Positions 1-9,265 of a DNA stretch of 64,000 bases are shown piece after piece. The notes beneath the pieces were generated by a model. That model was not told where the DNA came from. It was given only the letters and a program-made list of their open reading frames with translations, and ran no database searches. Position numbers and translations under genes: made by a program. The stretch is from Paulinella micropora. Its lineage: Eukaryota; Cercozoa; Imbricatea; Euglyphida; Paulinellidae. The stretch is taken from the NCBI GenBank assembly GCA_019918135.1, contig WBZZ01001761.1, positions 70,001-134,000 of the forward strand. Reading direction: 5' to 3'. Within the stretch, counting starts at the first letter, position 1. Each line of letters starts with the position of its first letter.

Positions 1-764
1 TGGTTGTGCCAGTCTGGTCTTGCTGTTCACCGTTCTGAATAAAGATTCAGGAATAAGCAACTGATAATAAGTAGTCACAATGATTTCAGTTCCGCGCCTG
101 CAGTGTAAGTTTGCTCACAGTTTGCTAACAATTATACAAAGAGCATCTGATTCTAGTAGCACCGCACTAACTAGTGATAAAAATCACCATCGGTCCAGTG
201 ATCTTTAGTCAGGCTGCTACTGCAATTTAATAATATTCATGGCGAAGCTTCGTTAAGCTTGTTGATCGGGACCTGTTCACGACTTAGAAACGTGGCAAAG
301 ACCTACGTGCTCTGGGAAACTTGTTTCGAATTAAAAGTTTTATTTCGTTACAGTGGACCGTGGCAGCAAGAAAGACATTGAATTCAAAAGGAACATGCAG
401 GTAATGAAAAGTACCTCGATATTTAAGTGCTAACTAGCGGCATGGATGCTATAATAGAAGTGTTTGCTATGAAACATTGCAGAACCAACCAAGCGTTAGT
501 GTAAGTGTTGGTTGACACGCTAAGTGTTTCCACAAAAGGGAATGTGCAGGCGTAAGTGTCTGTGCTGTGCCCAAGCTTGGGCTGTTAAGAAAATGTTTAG
601 TGGCAAGGGAGCAAAGAGGGAATGGTAATAATATCTGCACCAAAGGCATGGAGTCGGACGCTGTATTATGTACACTTGGTCCACTCGACGTAGTCCCGGG
701 TGCAGCAGTGGAAGTGGCAATTAATATCTGCATCAAGGGCATGGAGTCGGACACTGGATCATGT
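1..764. other. No gene recognised
   Basis: I see no coding stretch with a convincing composition here. The only structure is a direct duplication about 93 bp apart: the segment around 631-678 (ATCTGCACCAAAGGCATGG...) recurs at 724-768 with a few changes. The duplicate leads straight into satellite A, so it may be the degenerate edge of that array. Confidence 0.5.
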
Positions 765-2140
765 ACAGAGCAAGTTTGGAGCGGGAAGGAGCAAGTCTGG
801 GCGAGGTGCAAGGGAAACAGGGGTAAATCCGACCTCGACCTAAGTGCCGACCTCGACCTCAGGCTTGAAAGTTCGTCGTGGGTGTTACGTAATGCAGGGA
901 AGAAGTCGTGGTGAAAGCTTGGAGCGGGAAGGAGCAAGTCTGGGCGAGGTGCAAGTGAAACAGGGGTAAATCCGACCTCGACCTAAGTGCCGACCTCGAC
1001 CTCAGGCTTGAAAGTTCGTCGTGGGTGTTACGTATTGCCGGGAAGAAGTCGTGGTGAAAGTTTGGAGCGGGAAGGAGCAAGTCTGGGCGAGATGCAAGTG
1101 AAACAGGGGTAAATCCGACCTCGACCTAAGTGCCGACCTCGACCTCATGCTTGAAAGTTCGTCGTGGGTGTTACGTATTGCCGGGAAGAAGTCGTGGTGA
1201 AAATTTGGAGCGGGAAGGAGCAAGTCTGGGCGAGATGCAAGTGAAACAGGGGTAAATCCGACCTCGACCTAAGTGCCGACCTCGACCTCAGGCTTGAAAG
1301 TTCGTCGTGGATGTTACATATTGCAGGGAAGAAGTCGTAGTGAAAGTTTGGAGCGGGAAGGAGCAAGCCTGGGCGAACTGCGCTGGAAACAGAGGTAAAT
1401 CCGACCTTTTAAGTACCCACCTCGACCTCAAGCTAGAAAGTTTGTAGTGGGTGTTACGTTTGGTGGGAAGGGTCGAGAAGAAGTCCTGGTGAAAGTTTGG
1501 GGTGGGAAGGAGCAAGTCTGGGCGAGGTGCAAGGGAAACAGGGTGCAGCCGACCTCGACCTAAGTCCCCACCTCGACCTAAGTTACGAAATTTCGTCCTG
1601 GGTGTTACATTTGGTGGGAAGTGTGGGGAAGAAGTCGTAGTGAAAGTTTGGGGTGGGAAGGAGCAAGTCTGGGCGAGGTGCAAGGGAAACAGGATGCAGC
1701 CGACCTCGACCTAGGGTGCCCACCTCTACCTAAGTTACGAAATTTCGTCGCGGGTGTTACGTTGGGTGGGAAGTGTGGGGAAGAAGTAGTGGTAAAAGTT
1801 TGGATCGGGAATAAGCAAATCTGGGTGAGCTGTATCGGAAACAGGGTGGAGCCGACCTCGACCTAGGGTGCGCACCTCGACCTAAGTTATGAAAATTGCG
1901 TCGTGGGTGTTGCGTTTGGTGGGAAGTGTGGAGAAGAAGTCGTGGTGAAAGTTTGGAGCGGGAAGTAGCAAGTCTGGGCGAGGTGCAAGGGAAACAGGTG
2001 TAAATCACGAAATTTCGTCGTGTGTGTTACGTTTGGTGGGAAGTGTCGGAAAGAAGAAGTGGTGAAAGTTTGTGGCGGGAAGGAGCAAGTCTGGGCGAGC
2101 TGTACTGGAAACAGGGTGAATCCGACCTAGACCTAGGGGG
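765..2140. repeat. Satellite array A, about 10 units of 143-154 bp
   Basis: The anchor GCAAGTCTGG or a close variant recurs at 791, 934, 1077, 1220, 1363, 1512, 1663, 1814, 1968 and 2084. The first five units are spaced exactly 143 bp and are nearly identical. Later units are 149-154 bp and more diverged, and the last is shortened to 116 bp. Each unit contains one or more ACCTCGACCT motifs. Long open frames across the array come only from the repeat and are not taken as genes. The gradient suggests recent expansion at the left side. Confidence 0.93.
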
Positions 2141-2272
2141 CCCACCTCGACCTAAGTCACGAAAATGAGGTTGAAAACTTTTTTGTGGAGAATTGAATCG
2201 TGATGAATTTAGTGAAAGTCTGAGGTCAAAAGGAGCAGGTTTGACTCAGTTGTGTTGAAAACAAGTTTTCAC
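2141..2272. repeat. Segment shared by the ends of arrays A and B, copy 1
   Basis: This stretch runs from CCACCTCGACCTAAG through GAAAACTTTTTTGTGGAGAATT to GGTTTGACTCAG and lies between the two arrays. A diverged copy closes array B at 3383-3512, with the same order of blocks. The pair shows that the arrays belong to one higher-order repeat. Confidence 0.8.
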
Positions 2273-2344
2273 TTTGTTCCGAGTTCGGGAAAGTTCACCC
2301 CGTTCCGAATTCGGGACAGTGTTCCGAATTCGGGACAGTACACT

Positions 2345-3382
2345 GGAAACCAGTGTTTTTCTACCTGTACCGGAGAGGCTACCTCGACCTAAGGCGGGGC
2401 GGCGTGAGGGAGAGGCCGGGTTGGCGAGGAGGGTGTGTTAGTGAAGCGGGCAGTGTAGGTTTGAGGCTGGAAGGTGGAGGTTGGGCTGGGATATGTTGGA
2501 AACCGGTGCTTTTCTACCTGTACCTGAGAGGCTACCTCGACCTAAGGCGGGGCGGCGTGAGGGAGAGGCAGTGTTGGTGAGGAGGGTGTGTTAGTGAAGC
2601 GGGCAGTGAAGGTTGGAGGCTGGAAGGTGCGGGTTGGGCTGGGGTACGTTGGAAACCGGTGTTTTTCTACCTGTACCTGAGAGGCTACCTCGACCTAAGG
2701 CGGGGCGGCGTGAGGGAGAGGCAGGGTTGGTGAGGAGAGTGTGTTTGTGAAGCGGGCAGTGTAGGTTTGAGGCTGGAAGGTGCGGGTTGGGCTGGGGTAC
2801 GTTGGAAAAGGCGGGGCTGTGTGAGGGAGAGGCAGGGTTGGTGAGGAGAGTGTGTTAGTGAAGCGGGCAGTGTAGGTTTGAGGCTGGAAGGTGGAGGTTG
2901 GGCTGGGGTAAGCTGGAAACCGGTGTTTTTCTACCTGTACCTGAGAGGCTACCTCGACCTAAGGCGGGGCGGCGAGAGGGAGAGGCAGGGTTGGCGAGGA
3001 GAGTGTGTTAGTGAAGCGGGCAGTGTAGGTTTGAGGCTGGAAGGTGCGGGTTGGGCTGGGGTAAGCTGGAAACCGGTGTTTTCTACCTGTACCTGAGAGG
3101 CAACCTCGACCTAAGGCGGGGCGGCGTGAGGGAGAGGCCGGGTTGGCGAGGAGAGTGTGTTAGTGAAGCGGGCAGTGTAGGTTGGAGGCTGGAAGGTGCG
3201 GGTTGGGCTGGGGTACGTTGGAAACCAGTGTTTTTCTACCTGTACCTGAGAGGCTACCTCGACCTAAGGCGGGGCTGTGTGAGGGAGAGGCAGTGTTGGC
3301 GAGGAGAGTGTGTTAGTGAAGCGGGCAGTGAAGGTTCGAGGCCGGAAGGTGCGGGTTGGGCTGGGATGTCTTGGAAACCAGG
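2345..3382. repeat. Satellite array B, 153-bp units
   Basis: The anchor CTACCTGTACC recurs at 2361, 2514, 2667, 2931, 3083 and 3236. Spacing is 153 bp (152 once). The 264-bp gap from 2667 to 2931 is one full unit plus a copy that lost its first part (junction near 2808-2815). Each unit carries CTACCTCGACCTAAGG, close to the core motif of array A. The frames open across units are repeat artefacts. Confidence 0.93.
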
Positions 3383-3512
3383 TGCCACCTCGACCAAAGC
3401 CACAAAAATTTGGGCTGAAAACTTTTTTGTAGAGAATTTGATTTCGATGTGTTTAGTGAAAACCTGGGGCAAAAAGGATCAGGTTTGACTGAGATACATT
3501 CAAAACAAAAAA
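3383..3512. repeat. Segment shared by the ends of arrays A and B, copy 2
   Basis: Diverged copy of 2141-2272 (CCACCTCGACC...GAAAACTTTTTTGTAGAGAATTTGA...GGTTTGACTGAG). It marks the right edge of the satellite block. Confidence 0.8.
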
Positions 3513-4007
3513 GTGTGCGGCAACGACTCAAAGACATCCCGCATCGCCAACCAGTTAGCCGATCCTGACGAGAACGTTCCGAACACATATCGAGGTCGCG
3601 TGAGAGGCTTCGAACAATGGATCGAACGGTTCAGGGCGCAGGACGCACTGGGTTGGGACAGAGTTATCCAAGCCAATGAATCCCGATGGCACAGAATAAC
3701 TCAACGGTTGGATTATATCTACCATTATCGACGTGAGTGGCCGTACTGGAGGCAACAGTGAGAATACCAGCTGGGGCAGATCATTGGTCGTTTCTCCCCG
3801 GTCATGAGGTGTATCGCGCCACAGCACTCGGTAGTGGGAGAAGACTTGACCTGGTCGGAGGCGAGGGCTTTGAAAGAAAGCCTGGATCAGGAATTAGACA
3901 TACCAGCGGAATACCAACCCGCAGTGACATGGAGGTGGCAACCACCATCACCGTCTAGCGAAGAGGAGTTCTTAAACTCCCTCGAGCAAGCATGCTTCGA
4001 CGATTAA
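3489..4007 (+). pseudogene. Unrecognised ORF fragment with one internal TGA
   Basis: One frame is open from 3489 to the TAA at 4005-4007 except for a single TGA at 3759-3761, between ...YWRQQ and EYQLGQIIG.... Both halves look like real protein: rich in Trp, Arg and Asp/Glu, with a Ser/Pro/Glu-rich acidic tail ending in QACFDD. No ATG opens the frame, so the left end is missing or lies in an exon lost to the satellite. I do not recognise a family. It could be a broken host gene, a retroelement remnant, or a gene whose TGA was a Trp codon (TGG). Confidence 0.45.
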
Positions 4008-4175
4008 GCATAGACGCGTTTTGAGACCCAGCCAATGGGTTGTATATATTTTAGACACTTCTACCTTCGCCACAGCGGAGTAGACAATTGCCGGGTGGCA
4101 ATAAGAAAATGTCTGCAGACAACCAAACCAAACAAACAATGCCGAATACGCCAACGGCACCCTAAAACACTGGCA

Positions 4176-4362
4176 TAGCGCCCGTTCATTCCTACAATGG
4201 ACGAGGATGCACGGAGGGACTGAGCAATTGAGATTAGTGCCCCCCTGTATTCTCGGGGTCACAGATCCTTAGGATGGACCAGAGAAGCGACATATGCTGA
4301 TGAACTAGCACCCGTTCTCTCCTATGATGAACGAGGATGCACGGAGGTCTTGAACAATCAAG
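4176..4362. repeat. Foldback repeat units, left flank of the big transposon
   Basis: Two units start with CCCGTTCATTCCTACAATGG (about 4181) and CCCGTTCTCTCCTATGATGA (about 4311), 130 bp apart. In a full unit GAGGATGCACGGAGG is followed by a short spacer and then by the near-complement CCTGTATTCTCGG, so the unit can fold into a hairpin. The second unit is cut in its loop at 4362 by the transposon; its other half resumes at 23331. Confidence 0.8.
4359..4362. other. Target site duplication CAAG, left
   Basis: CAAG here and at 23331-23334 flank the inverted ends of the 18,968-bp element. Removing the element and one CAAG rebuilds a foldback unit that lines up with the intact unit at about 23405-23460 (GAACAAT-TAAT-ATCAATGCCTCC against GAACAAT-CAAG-ATCAACGCCTCC). 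Confidence 0.8.
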
Positions 4363-4398
4363 ACGCTATGGTAAATAATAATGCGCCAAAGGTCGTAC
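4363..4398 (+). repeat. Left terminal inverted repeat
   Basis: Thirty-six bases starting ACGCTATGGTAAATAATAA and ending GGTCGTAC. They match the complement of 23298-23330 with one mismatch and a 3-base gap. Just inside, GGTCGTACGACC is itself a palindrome. Confidence 0.82.
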
Positions 4399-4952
4399 GG
4401 TCGTACGACCACGCAAGTTTCGTGAATTTATTAAAATGCTAAGATATTGCGTTAAAAGTTGACTTTAATTAATATTAATATTAATTTTTGCTCAAATCAT
4501 GAATAAAACTTTACTTTAATGCGCTTCAGACCGGTCTGGACTTAGCCTGGCAAAAAAAAAATGCTCCAGTCGCAATTTTTTTTCTGAAAAATTAAAGGTA
4601 AATTTCTGCAAGATCATGGGACTAACGTCATGGAACTAATGATTTCGAGTATTTTATTCATTATTAGTAGCTCCAAAGCATTAGTTCAATGAAGAACACT
4701 TCCGAAAAGCTGACTTAGTAGGAAAAATTGCGTCGGAATCTTACTTTAGGCAATGCGTCGGAAGGAATTTTATGACCTTCTGACGCATTGCCTACACGTG
4801 AGCCTTGCCTGCCGCGGCCTACGTATGCATCGAAACAAACGAAAACAATAAACCGTACAAGATAGTGTGCTTCTTTTACATTCTATCTTATACTGGTTAT
4901 TAGCTTCTGGGGCCGAATGGAAAATAAGCTGGATTGAAGACGGCACGGTCCA

Positions 4953-5000
4953 CCAAAATGCTACTCCCTAGGACCAGGAGACAAGTTTCAGGGCGAACCT
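4953..5000. repeat. 48-bp direct repeat, copy 1
   Basis: CCACCAAAATGCTACTCCCT through GGAGACAAGTTTCAGGG; the second copy is at 5357-5404 with a few changes. The copies lie 404 bp apart and bracket the microsatellite. Confidence 0.85.
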
Positions 5001-5037
5001 CTTCCCTCCACATCTCACACACACACTGACGAGAGAA

Positions 5038-5039
5038 AA

Positions 5040-5122
<83 letters not shown>

Positions 5123-5123
5123 C
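5038..5123. repeat. (TAG)n microsatellite
   Basis: About 28 perfect copies of a TAG/AGT/GTA triplet. Poly-Thr and similar frames over it are artefacts. Confidence 0.97.
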
Positions 5124-5356
5124 TCGCGAATGGGCATAAAAAACGAAGTAACATCAAATACGAAGTCAAAGTAACGAAGACACTTCGTTCTCTACTGCCA
5201 TAATCAACAGGCTCTACTGCCATAATCACAGTTTCGCAATCCCAGAAGATGACCTGAGTGCGTTGAAACAGATCTTCTCTAGGGGTTCTAGTTATACCCA
5301 TGAAAAAGACAGGAATTTTGACCACTTGACATAGAGAGCAACTAGTGCAGTGAGGT

Positions 5357-5404
5357 CCACCAAAAATGCTACTCCCTGAGACCAGGAGACAAGTTTCAAG
5401 GAGA
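5357..5404. repeat. 48-bp direct repeat, copy 2
   Basis: CCACCAAAAATGCTACTCCC through GACAAGTTTCAAGGAG, partner of 4953-5000. Confidence 0.85.
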
Positions 5405-5500
5405 AAGACAAGATGGCGACGACGGAAAACACCACTGACGCTGACTCGTCTTCTTTCATCTGCCTTGGATTGAAGGAGGCCGATAAAAGAAGAGAAGGCA

Positions 5501-5512
<12 letters not shown>

Positions 5513-5531
<19 letters not shown>
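5513..5531. repeat. Poly-T run
   Basis: Nineteen T in a row on the plus strand, 48 bases beyond the stop of the leftward gene. Confidence 0.95.
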
Positions 5532-5578
5532 CAAATTGAAGGCACGCTTCTGCAAGAACGACAGGTTTGAATTAGCTT

Positions 5579-6379
5579 CTAGGAGCTAGCTAAAAAAGCC
5601 AAGAAAGCATTAGTATTTTGCTGCGACTGATTTGCAAGAAGAGCAGCAAAAGCATTGAAAGAGTTCCCCTGGACTTGACCGCCACCCTTACTGTTAGACA
5701 TTTTGCCAGCGACCGATGAAAACATCTTCATCATTGGAGCCGTTTCGTCGTCCGGCCCATCACTGCTCGATTCACGCTTGTTCTGCGGCTCCTGATTTGG
5801 TCGTCCAACTTGTTGGGAGGGAGCAGAGCGTTGTACAGGCGGACAGGTTGACCTGCCACACTCACACCCACTGCTGTGCGGGTCGCAGTGCGGGCATTTG
5901 CACCCAAGACCGCAGCCACGGCATTCTCGACATTGTAGAGCCCCGCCACACTTGACGGGATCGTGCACGTGTTCCTCGTCGATGCGCGCATTATGCTTGG
6001 GCTTCGGCTTCGGCTTCGGCTTCGGCTTCGGCGGCTCGGGCGGTAACAGTGCGCCGGGGGCTTCTTCATCTCCAGTTGGCTCTTCATCTCCAGTTGGCTT
6101 TCCCGGCGGTGCTGGTGACGAGTTGCTGGGAGGAAGATGTTTCACCTCTTGTTTGTCTGCAGCTGCCTTGCCTAGAGTTTGTTCTTTATCTCCAGGTCGC
6201 TTTGCCGGCGGTTCTAACATTCCATGCTTCCGGCGATAGCACTTGCAAGGGCTACACACGCAGGTTGCCCTGTCGTGATGCCCGTTACCTCCCCGCTTAC
6301 CGCCTTTGCTGCCTTTGCCGCCTTTGCTATCTTTGCTGCCCGCCCACCGGTTATCCTCCTCCAAGTTACCATGCTGCCC
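5579..6379 (-). CDS. Last exon of the leftward transposon gene: Cys-rich, Lys/Pro-rich C-terminus
   Basis: About 266 codons ending at a TAG (5579-5581). The part begins with Gly/Lys/Ser repeats (DSKGGKGSKGGK), then a cluster CVCSPCKC. A charged Pro-rich linker follows, with PTGDEE repeats and a KPKPKPKPKP tract, then a second dense cluster: CGGALQCRECRGCGLGC and CPHC...CECG. It closes with two similar hydrophobic segments, NAFAALLANQ and NAFLAFLASS. The Cys pattern suggests metal binding, possibly zinc, as in a DNA-binding accessory protein of a transposon; no known domain is recognised. The start at 6379 is a splice acceptor (CAATTAG), placed so that the frame joins the upstream exon in phase across a 37-nt intron. 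Confidence 0.65.
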   Translation of the reverse strand, partial: GQHGNLEEDNRWAGSKDSKGGKGSKGGKRGGNGHHDRATCVCSPCKCYRRKHGMLEPPAKRPGDKEQTLGKAAADKQEVKHLPPSNSSPAPPGKPTGDEEPTGDEEAPGALLPPEPPKPKPKPKPKPKHNARIDEEHVHDPVKCGGALQCRECRGCGLGCKCPHCDPHSSGCECGRSTCPPVQRSAPSQQVGRPNQEPQNKRESSSDGPDDETAPMMKMFSSVAGKMSNSKGGGQVQGNSFNAFAALLANQSQQNTNAFLAFLASS

Positions 6380-6416
6380 CTAATTGTTAACAACATTTCA
6401 AGCCAGCGGATACAAC
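6380..6416 (-). other. 37-nt intron
   Basis: On the minus strand this reads GTTGTATCC...TTAACAATTAG. Removing it joins codons ...ACT ATG AAC to GGG CAG CAT in phase 0 and bypasses stop codons in the unspliced frame. Confidence 0.6.
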
Positions 6417-6856
6417 GTTCATAGTACACGTCAATGTACCATTCTGAGCTTCTTGGGAAGGTCTATCCACGCGACCTTCCCATCCTGAAAGCAATGATGC
6501 ATGGAAGAGGGAGGTCATTGAACCGATCATGGGACAAACAATGACTTTGTCGAAGCCGGCAGGCAAAAAACGGGGAATTATTTGCCCTGGATGATTCTTC
6601 CAGTAACTTGCCCCGAAACAGAAGTATGGTACCGTGCCAACCGCATGATTAGTTACAGCCTGAGCCACGGGATACGGACTGTATTTGGTCATCACGAAGG
6701 TGATGTTAGCGTACTCCTTCGGTGCATGGTTGACCAAGCCCCCACCATAGTTGGCACTTTTCTGCTTGCTCAATAGCATCTGTCGCTGCTGGGCGGTAAG
6801 ATAGAAGATCTTGCCCTGATGAGGATAGAGTTGCTGCCTGGTGTATTCAGGACAGT
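6417..6856 (-). CDS. Internal exon of the leftward transposon gene
   Basis: About 147 codons with a globular-looking composition rich in aromatics, Gly and Pro (for example YFCFGASYWKNHPGQIIP and KVIVCPMIGSM). No family is recognised. Both borders are 37-nt GT-AG introns that keep the frame. It is the most globular part of the predicted protein and therefore the best piece for homology searching. Confidence 0.6.
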
Positions 6857-6893
6857 CTTAAACTTCTCCGGCTCCTCGCGCTGTGTCCACAAC
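6857..6893 (-). other. 37-nt intron
   Basis: Minus strand GTTGTGGACACAG...GTTTAAG. Removing it joins ...GGG GGA G to AC TGT CCT and keeps an open frame on both sides. Its length equals that of the intron at 6380-6416, and both begin GTTGT. Confidence 0.55.
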
Positions 6894-7200
6894 CTCCCCC
6901 AAAGACAAAGAGCGGGTTCTTGATCCCATCGAAAAGCTCCCCCTCTTTCGCGGCCGGGCCACCCAGTTTGCCTGAGTTAGCGGGCGCCCACCACACCGTA
7001 GGAGTTTCCATGCCTTCGATTTCACTGCCTTTATTTCCGCAGGTGCGATCCAAAATCTCAGGACTATACTTGGGGAGGGTGGTGGCCCGGGCCTTGCGCC
7101 CCGAGCTCAAGGCACTGGCGACAAAGGCAGCTTCGAAGTATCGGCCCCAGGCGTAAGCTCGGACTTGCTGTCAGTCTTGGGCTTCAGAGAAGCCCTGGAC
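6894..7200 (-). CDS. Internal exon of the leftward transposon gene (5' border uncertain)
   Basis: The frame encodes ...SSGRKARATTLPKYSPEILD... and ...VWWAPANSGKLGGPAAKEG..., then NPLFVFGG before the 37-nt intron. The 5' border between 7110 and 7266 is not settled. One frame continues upstream as AYAWGRYFEAAFVAS but meets a TGA at 7171-7173. Another joins exon 7267-7449 through a 54-nt GTACTAAT...CTTAG intron but then needs one more base or a further small intron. RNA reads would settle it. Confidence 0.5.
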
Positions 7201-7266
7201 TTCTTTGAGCACCTAAGATTACACAACTTCTGGAGCGAAACGGACACTGTCAGCAGCGATTAGTAC

Positions 7267-7449
7267 CTGCCGGGCTTGCGCACACCATTTCTTTTCTGCT
7301 TGCCTCTTTTCGAGGCGCCTGGCGGTGATGTGCCTGGCGGTGATGCACCGCTGATGGCCGAGCTGAAGTCTAATTCCGAATCGGCAAGATTAGATGAATC
7401 CTCAAGGTACAAGCCTTCATCGTCCGAGTCTGTAGTTTGCCCCTCCGGC
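7267..7449 (-). CDS. Internal exon of the leftward transposon gene, downstream of the Copia-filled intron
   Basis: Sixty-one codons of Asp/Ser-rich then Lys/Arg-rich disordered sequence (TDSDDEGLYLEDSS, SPPGTSPPGASKRGKQKR). The acceptor is TGTGCTGCAG at 7450. The last two bases of the upstream exon (GG at 15331-15330) plus the first base here make a Gly codon and the frame stays open. The gene therefore reads through across a 7,880-bp intron that contains the Copia element. Confidence 0.7.
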
Positions 7450-7471
7450 CTGCAGCACAGTGTAAAATACA

Positions 7472-7715
7472 CAAAGTAATCTATCACTCAAACGCAGAGT
7501 TTAGGGAAGCTACCCCGCTAAGGGTAAAGAATAACTTGACTGAAGAAAAGACTTTTAATGACTTTGGGTCACACAAATTTATGATGTTATGACCTTTACA
7601 GAATGGTAATACTCATTTGATTCTAGGCATTCCAGACTATGATTCGCGAATACTCTAGAAAGTGTCCTTGTCAGTAATAAAGGTATTAATAACTGTCCGG
7701 CCTATGAACCTGCCT
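7472..7715 (-). repeat. 3' LTR of Copia-1, outer part
   Basis: Matches 14898-15119 of the 5' LTR, with 17 extra bases in the middle (GGTCACACAAATTTATG region). The missing first 72 bases of this LTR are found inverted at 8352-8423. Confidence 0.9.
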
Positions 7716-8423
7716 GGCAGAGAGGGGTATGTCAGGTAATAGAACTAAACACTTACATTTAGAATTACACTTTATGCACCACCTACAGAGAGACGGTGAG
7801 ATTAAGTTTGTAAAAGTAGGTACGAAGAAGCAGATAGGTGATGTAATGACAAAATATTTACCGAAAGAACAATGCGAGTATTTACTTAACAAATTTACGG
7901 TAAAGCTCAAGTAATTTCGGGATTTGCGTGTCCACTCACCTATATTTGCTTTGAGTGTTTGTGCAGTTTGTTGCTTGTTGCAGCAGCTTTGTTTTGCGCA
8001 GGGGTCAAGAGCCGTCGAGCCGAGGCTGGGTAGCCGACTGCCACGCGAGGCCGGCAGCCGCGAGGCTTTCCCTGGCTAACTTAGCAATTTAAATTCTTTC
8101 TATCATTCTTTCTGTCCTAGAATAGGAAATCTTTTTTTTTTTTTTGCTACCCTCTACGGGAAGCGCTTGCAAATTTTTGAACACATACATACTTCATACA
8201 TGTTACTGCATGACTACACATATATACATACATAGAGGATGATGTAAATGGGAGTTGAAATTTAACCTTCGGGTAACCCATAACTGATCCTCAACACTAT
8301 TTTTTCATATTTACACACTAATATAGCCTATGACTTGCGACTAAGGGGGAGCGTTGTAATGTACTACTAATACCCGTTACTCCACCTAGACAATTTACCG
8401 GTAATTTGGATAGTCTTAGTCAT
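7716..8423 (+). mobile_element. Inverted segment of Copia-1: RNase H end, polypurine tract, LTR start
   Basis: On the plus strand 7729-7914 encodes the C-terminus of a Copia RNase H (SGNRTKHLHLELHF ... TKKQIGDVMTKYLP, stop TAA). A 3' untranslated stretch follows, then a polypurine tract AAGGGGGAG (8343-8351), directly followed by CGTTGTAATG, the first 72 bases of the LTR. All of this is in the wrong orientation relative to the rest of the element, and the LTR match breaks exactly at 8423 and resumes at 7715. Confidence 0.85.
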
Positions 8424-8631
8424 GACCAGGCTATCTCTCATGGTCTGAGCCTTGTAGCCACTTCGTACGTGAAGAAGCCTGATAGCATGACGAGCAACAA
8501 CTGGAATGGCCTGGTCGCGAGTGCGTCCACTTCCGGGAACGGCAATGCGTACGACGGCTTCAACACGGCTCAAACTTTTCCTGGCAGAGCAACACTAGTA
8601 CCTACAATGCCACGAGCGGTGCCGCTCAGAC
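8424..8631. other. Filler sequence at the inversion breakpoint
   Basis: About 208 bp that match neither the LTR nor Copia coding sequence, lying between the RNase H motif FEDNSQTV (ends near 8632, minus) and the inverted segment. On the plus strand part of it could code (for example STSGNGNAYDGFNTAQTF). Its origin is unknown; it may have been captured during break repair. Confidence 0.5.
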
Positions 8632-9165
8632 TGTTTGAGAGTTATCCTCGAATAATTCTATCGGGCTCTTTTGGGCTATGTTTAGTTCTTGTGTAATGTG
8701 TTTTAGTGCAAGTCCCTCTCTAATGCACTCAGTTGCTGCAAATATTTCAGCATCATTGGAACTCAGGGCGATGCGACTCTGTCGCTTTGATAATCATGCA
8801 ACTGGATCGCTGCCCCATAGGATCACGAATCCAGTGCGGGACTTCCCTGTTTTCTTACAAACTTTGTGAGCCGCGTCGGGCCACATGGAAAGTTTTGGAT
8901 AGGTTTGCCCTTCTTGCTCTGACTTAGGCTCATGGTAAGCTAAACCTCGATAAGAGTTAACTAAATAACGAAAGATTCTGCCTAACATCGCATAAGTTAT
9001 TCCCTTATCGATAGTTTGCATGACACTTGCCGAATTTAGTGCTTGTTCTATATCGGGTCTTGTCATCTTTGCGAGAAATAGCAAACGACCAACTAGACTA
9101 GGAATTGAAAATTTTCGCAAGCTAGCTGATTCCGACATCGGTACGTGAAATGTTCTTGCGCTCAA
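8632..9165 (-). pseudogene. Copia-1 reverse transcriptase end and RNase H
   Basis: One frame runs from ASLRKFSIPSLVGRLLFLAK... (connection region after the RT, with the RPDI box) to the RNase H motif ALSSNDAEIFAATECIREGL and the DN box FEDNSQTV. A TGA at 8794-8796 interrupts it in ...GSDPVA-stop-LSKRQSRIALSS; Copia RNase H usually has Trp at this position (W.SK.Q..ALSS.EAE). It follows a frameshift from the RT frame near 9170-9270. Confidence 0.85.
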
Positions 9166-9265
9166 GTACTAACGGGTTTAGCAGAATCGTAGCCTACCTC
9201 TTTTAGTATCTGCTGCTGATATTTTCGCTGATGCAAAATTATTTTCCCGTTCGATTGCTCTATCT

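Larger units (their letters stand above)
4399..5578. other. Non-coding left arm of the transposon
   Basis: AT-rich DNA without a convincing gene. It contains a 48-bp direct repeat, a (TAG)n microsatellite and a poly-T run, listed separately. It lies downstream of the leftward gene, which stops at 5579. Confidence 0.6.

Noticed and set aside
467-1866. Several open frames of 70-156 codons on both strands
   Set aside because: They repeat with the 143-bp satellite unit and lack independent protein character.
4900-5325. Minus-strand ORF with a long poly-Thr stretch
   Set aside because: It is a translation of the (TAG)n microsatellite.
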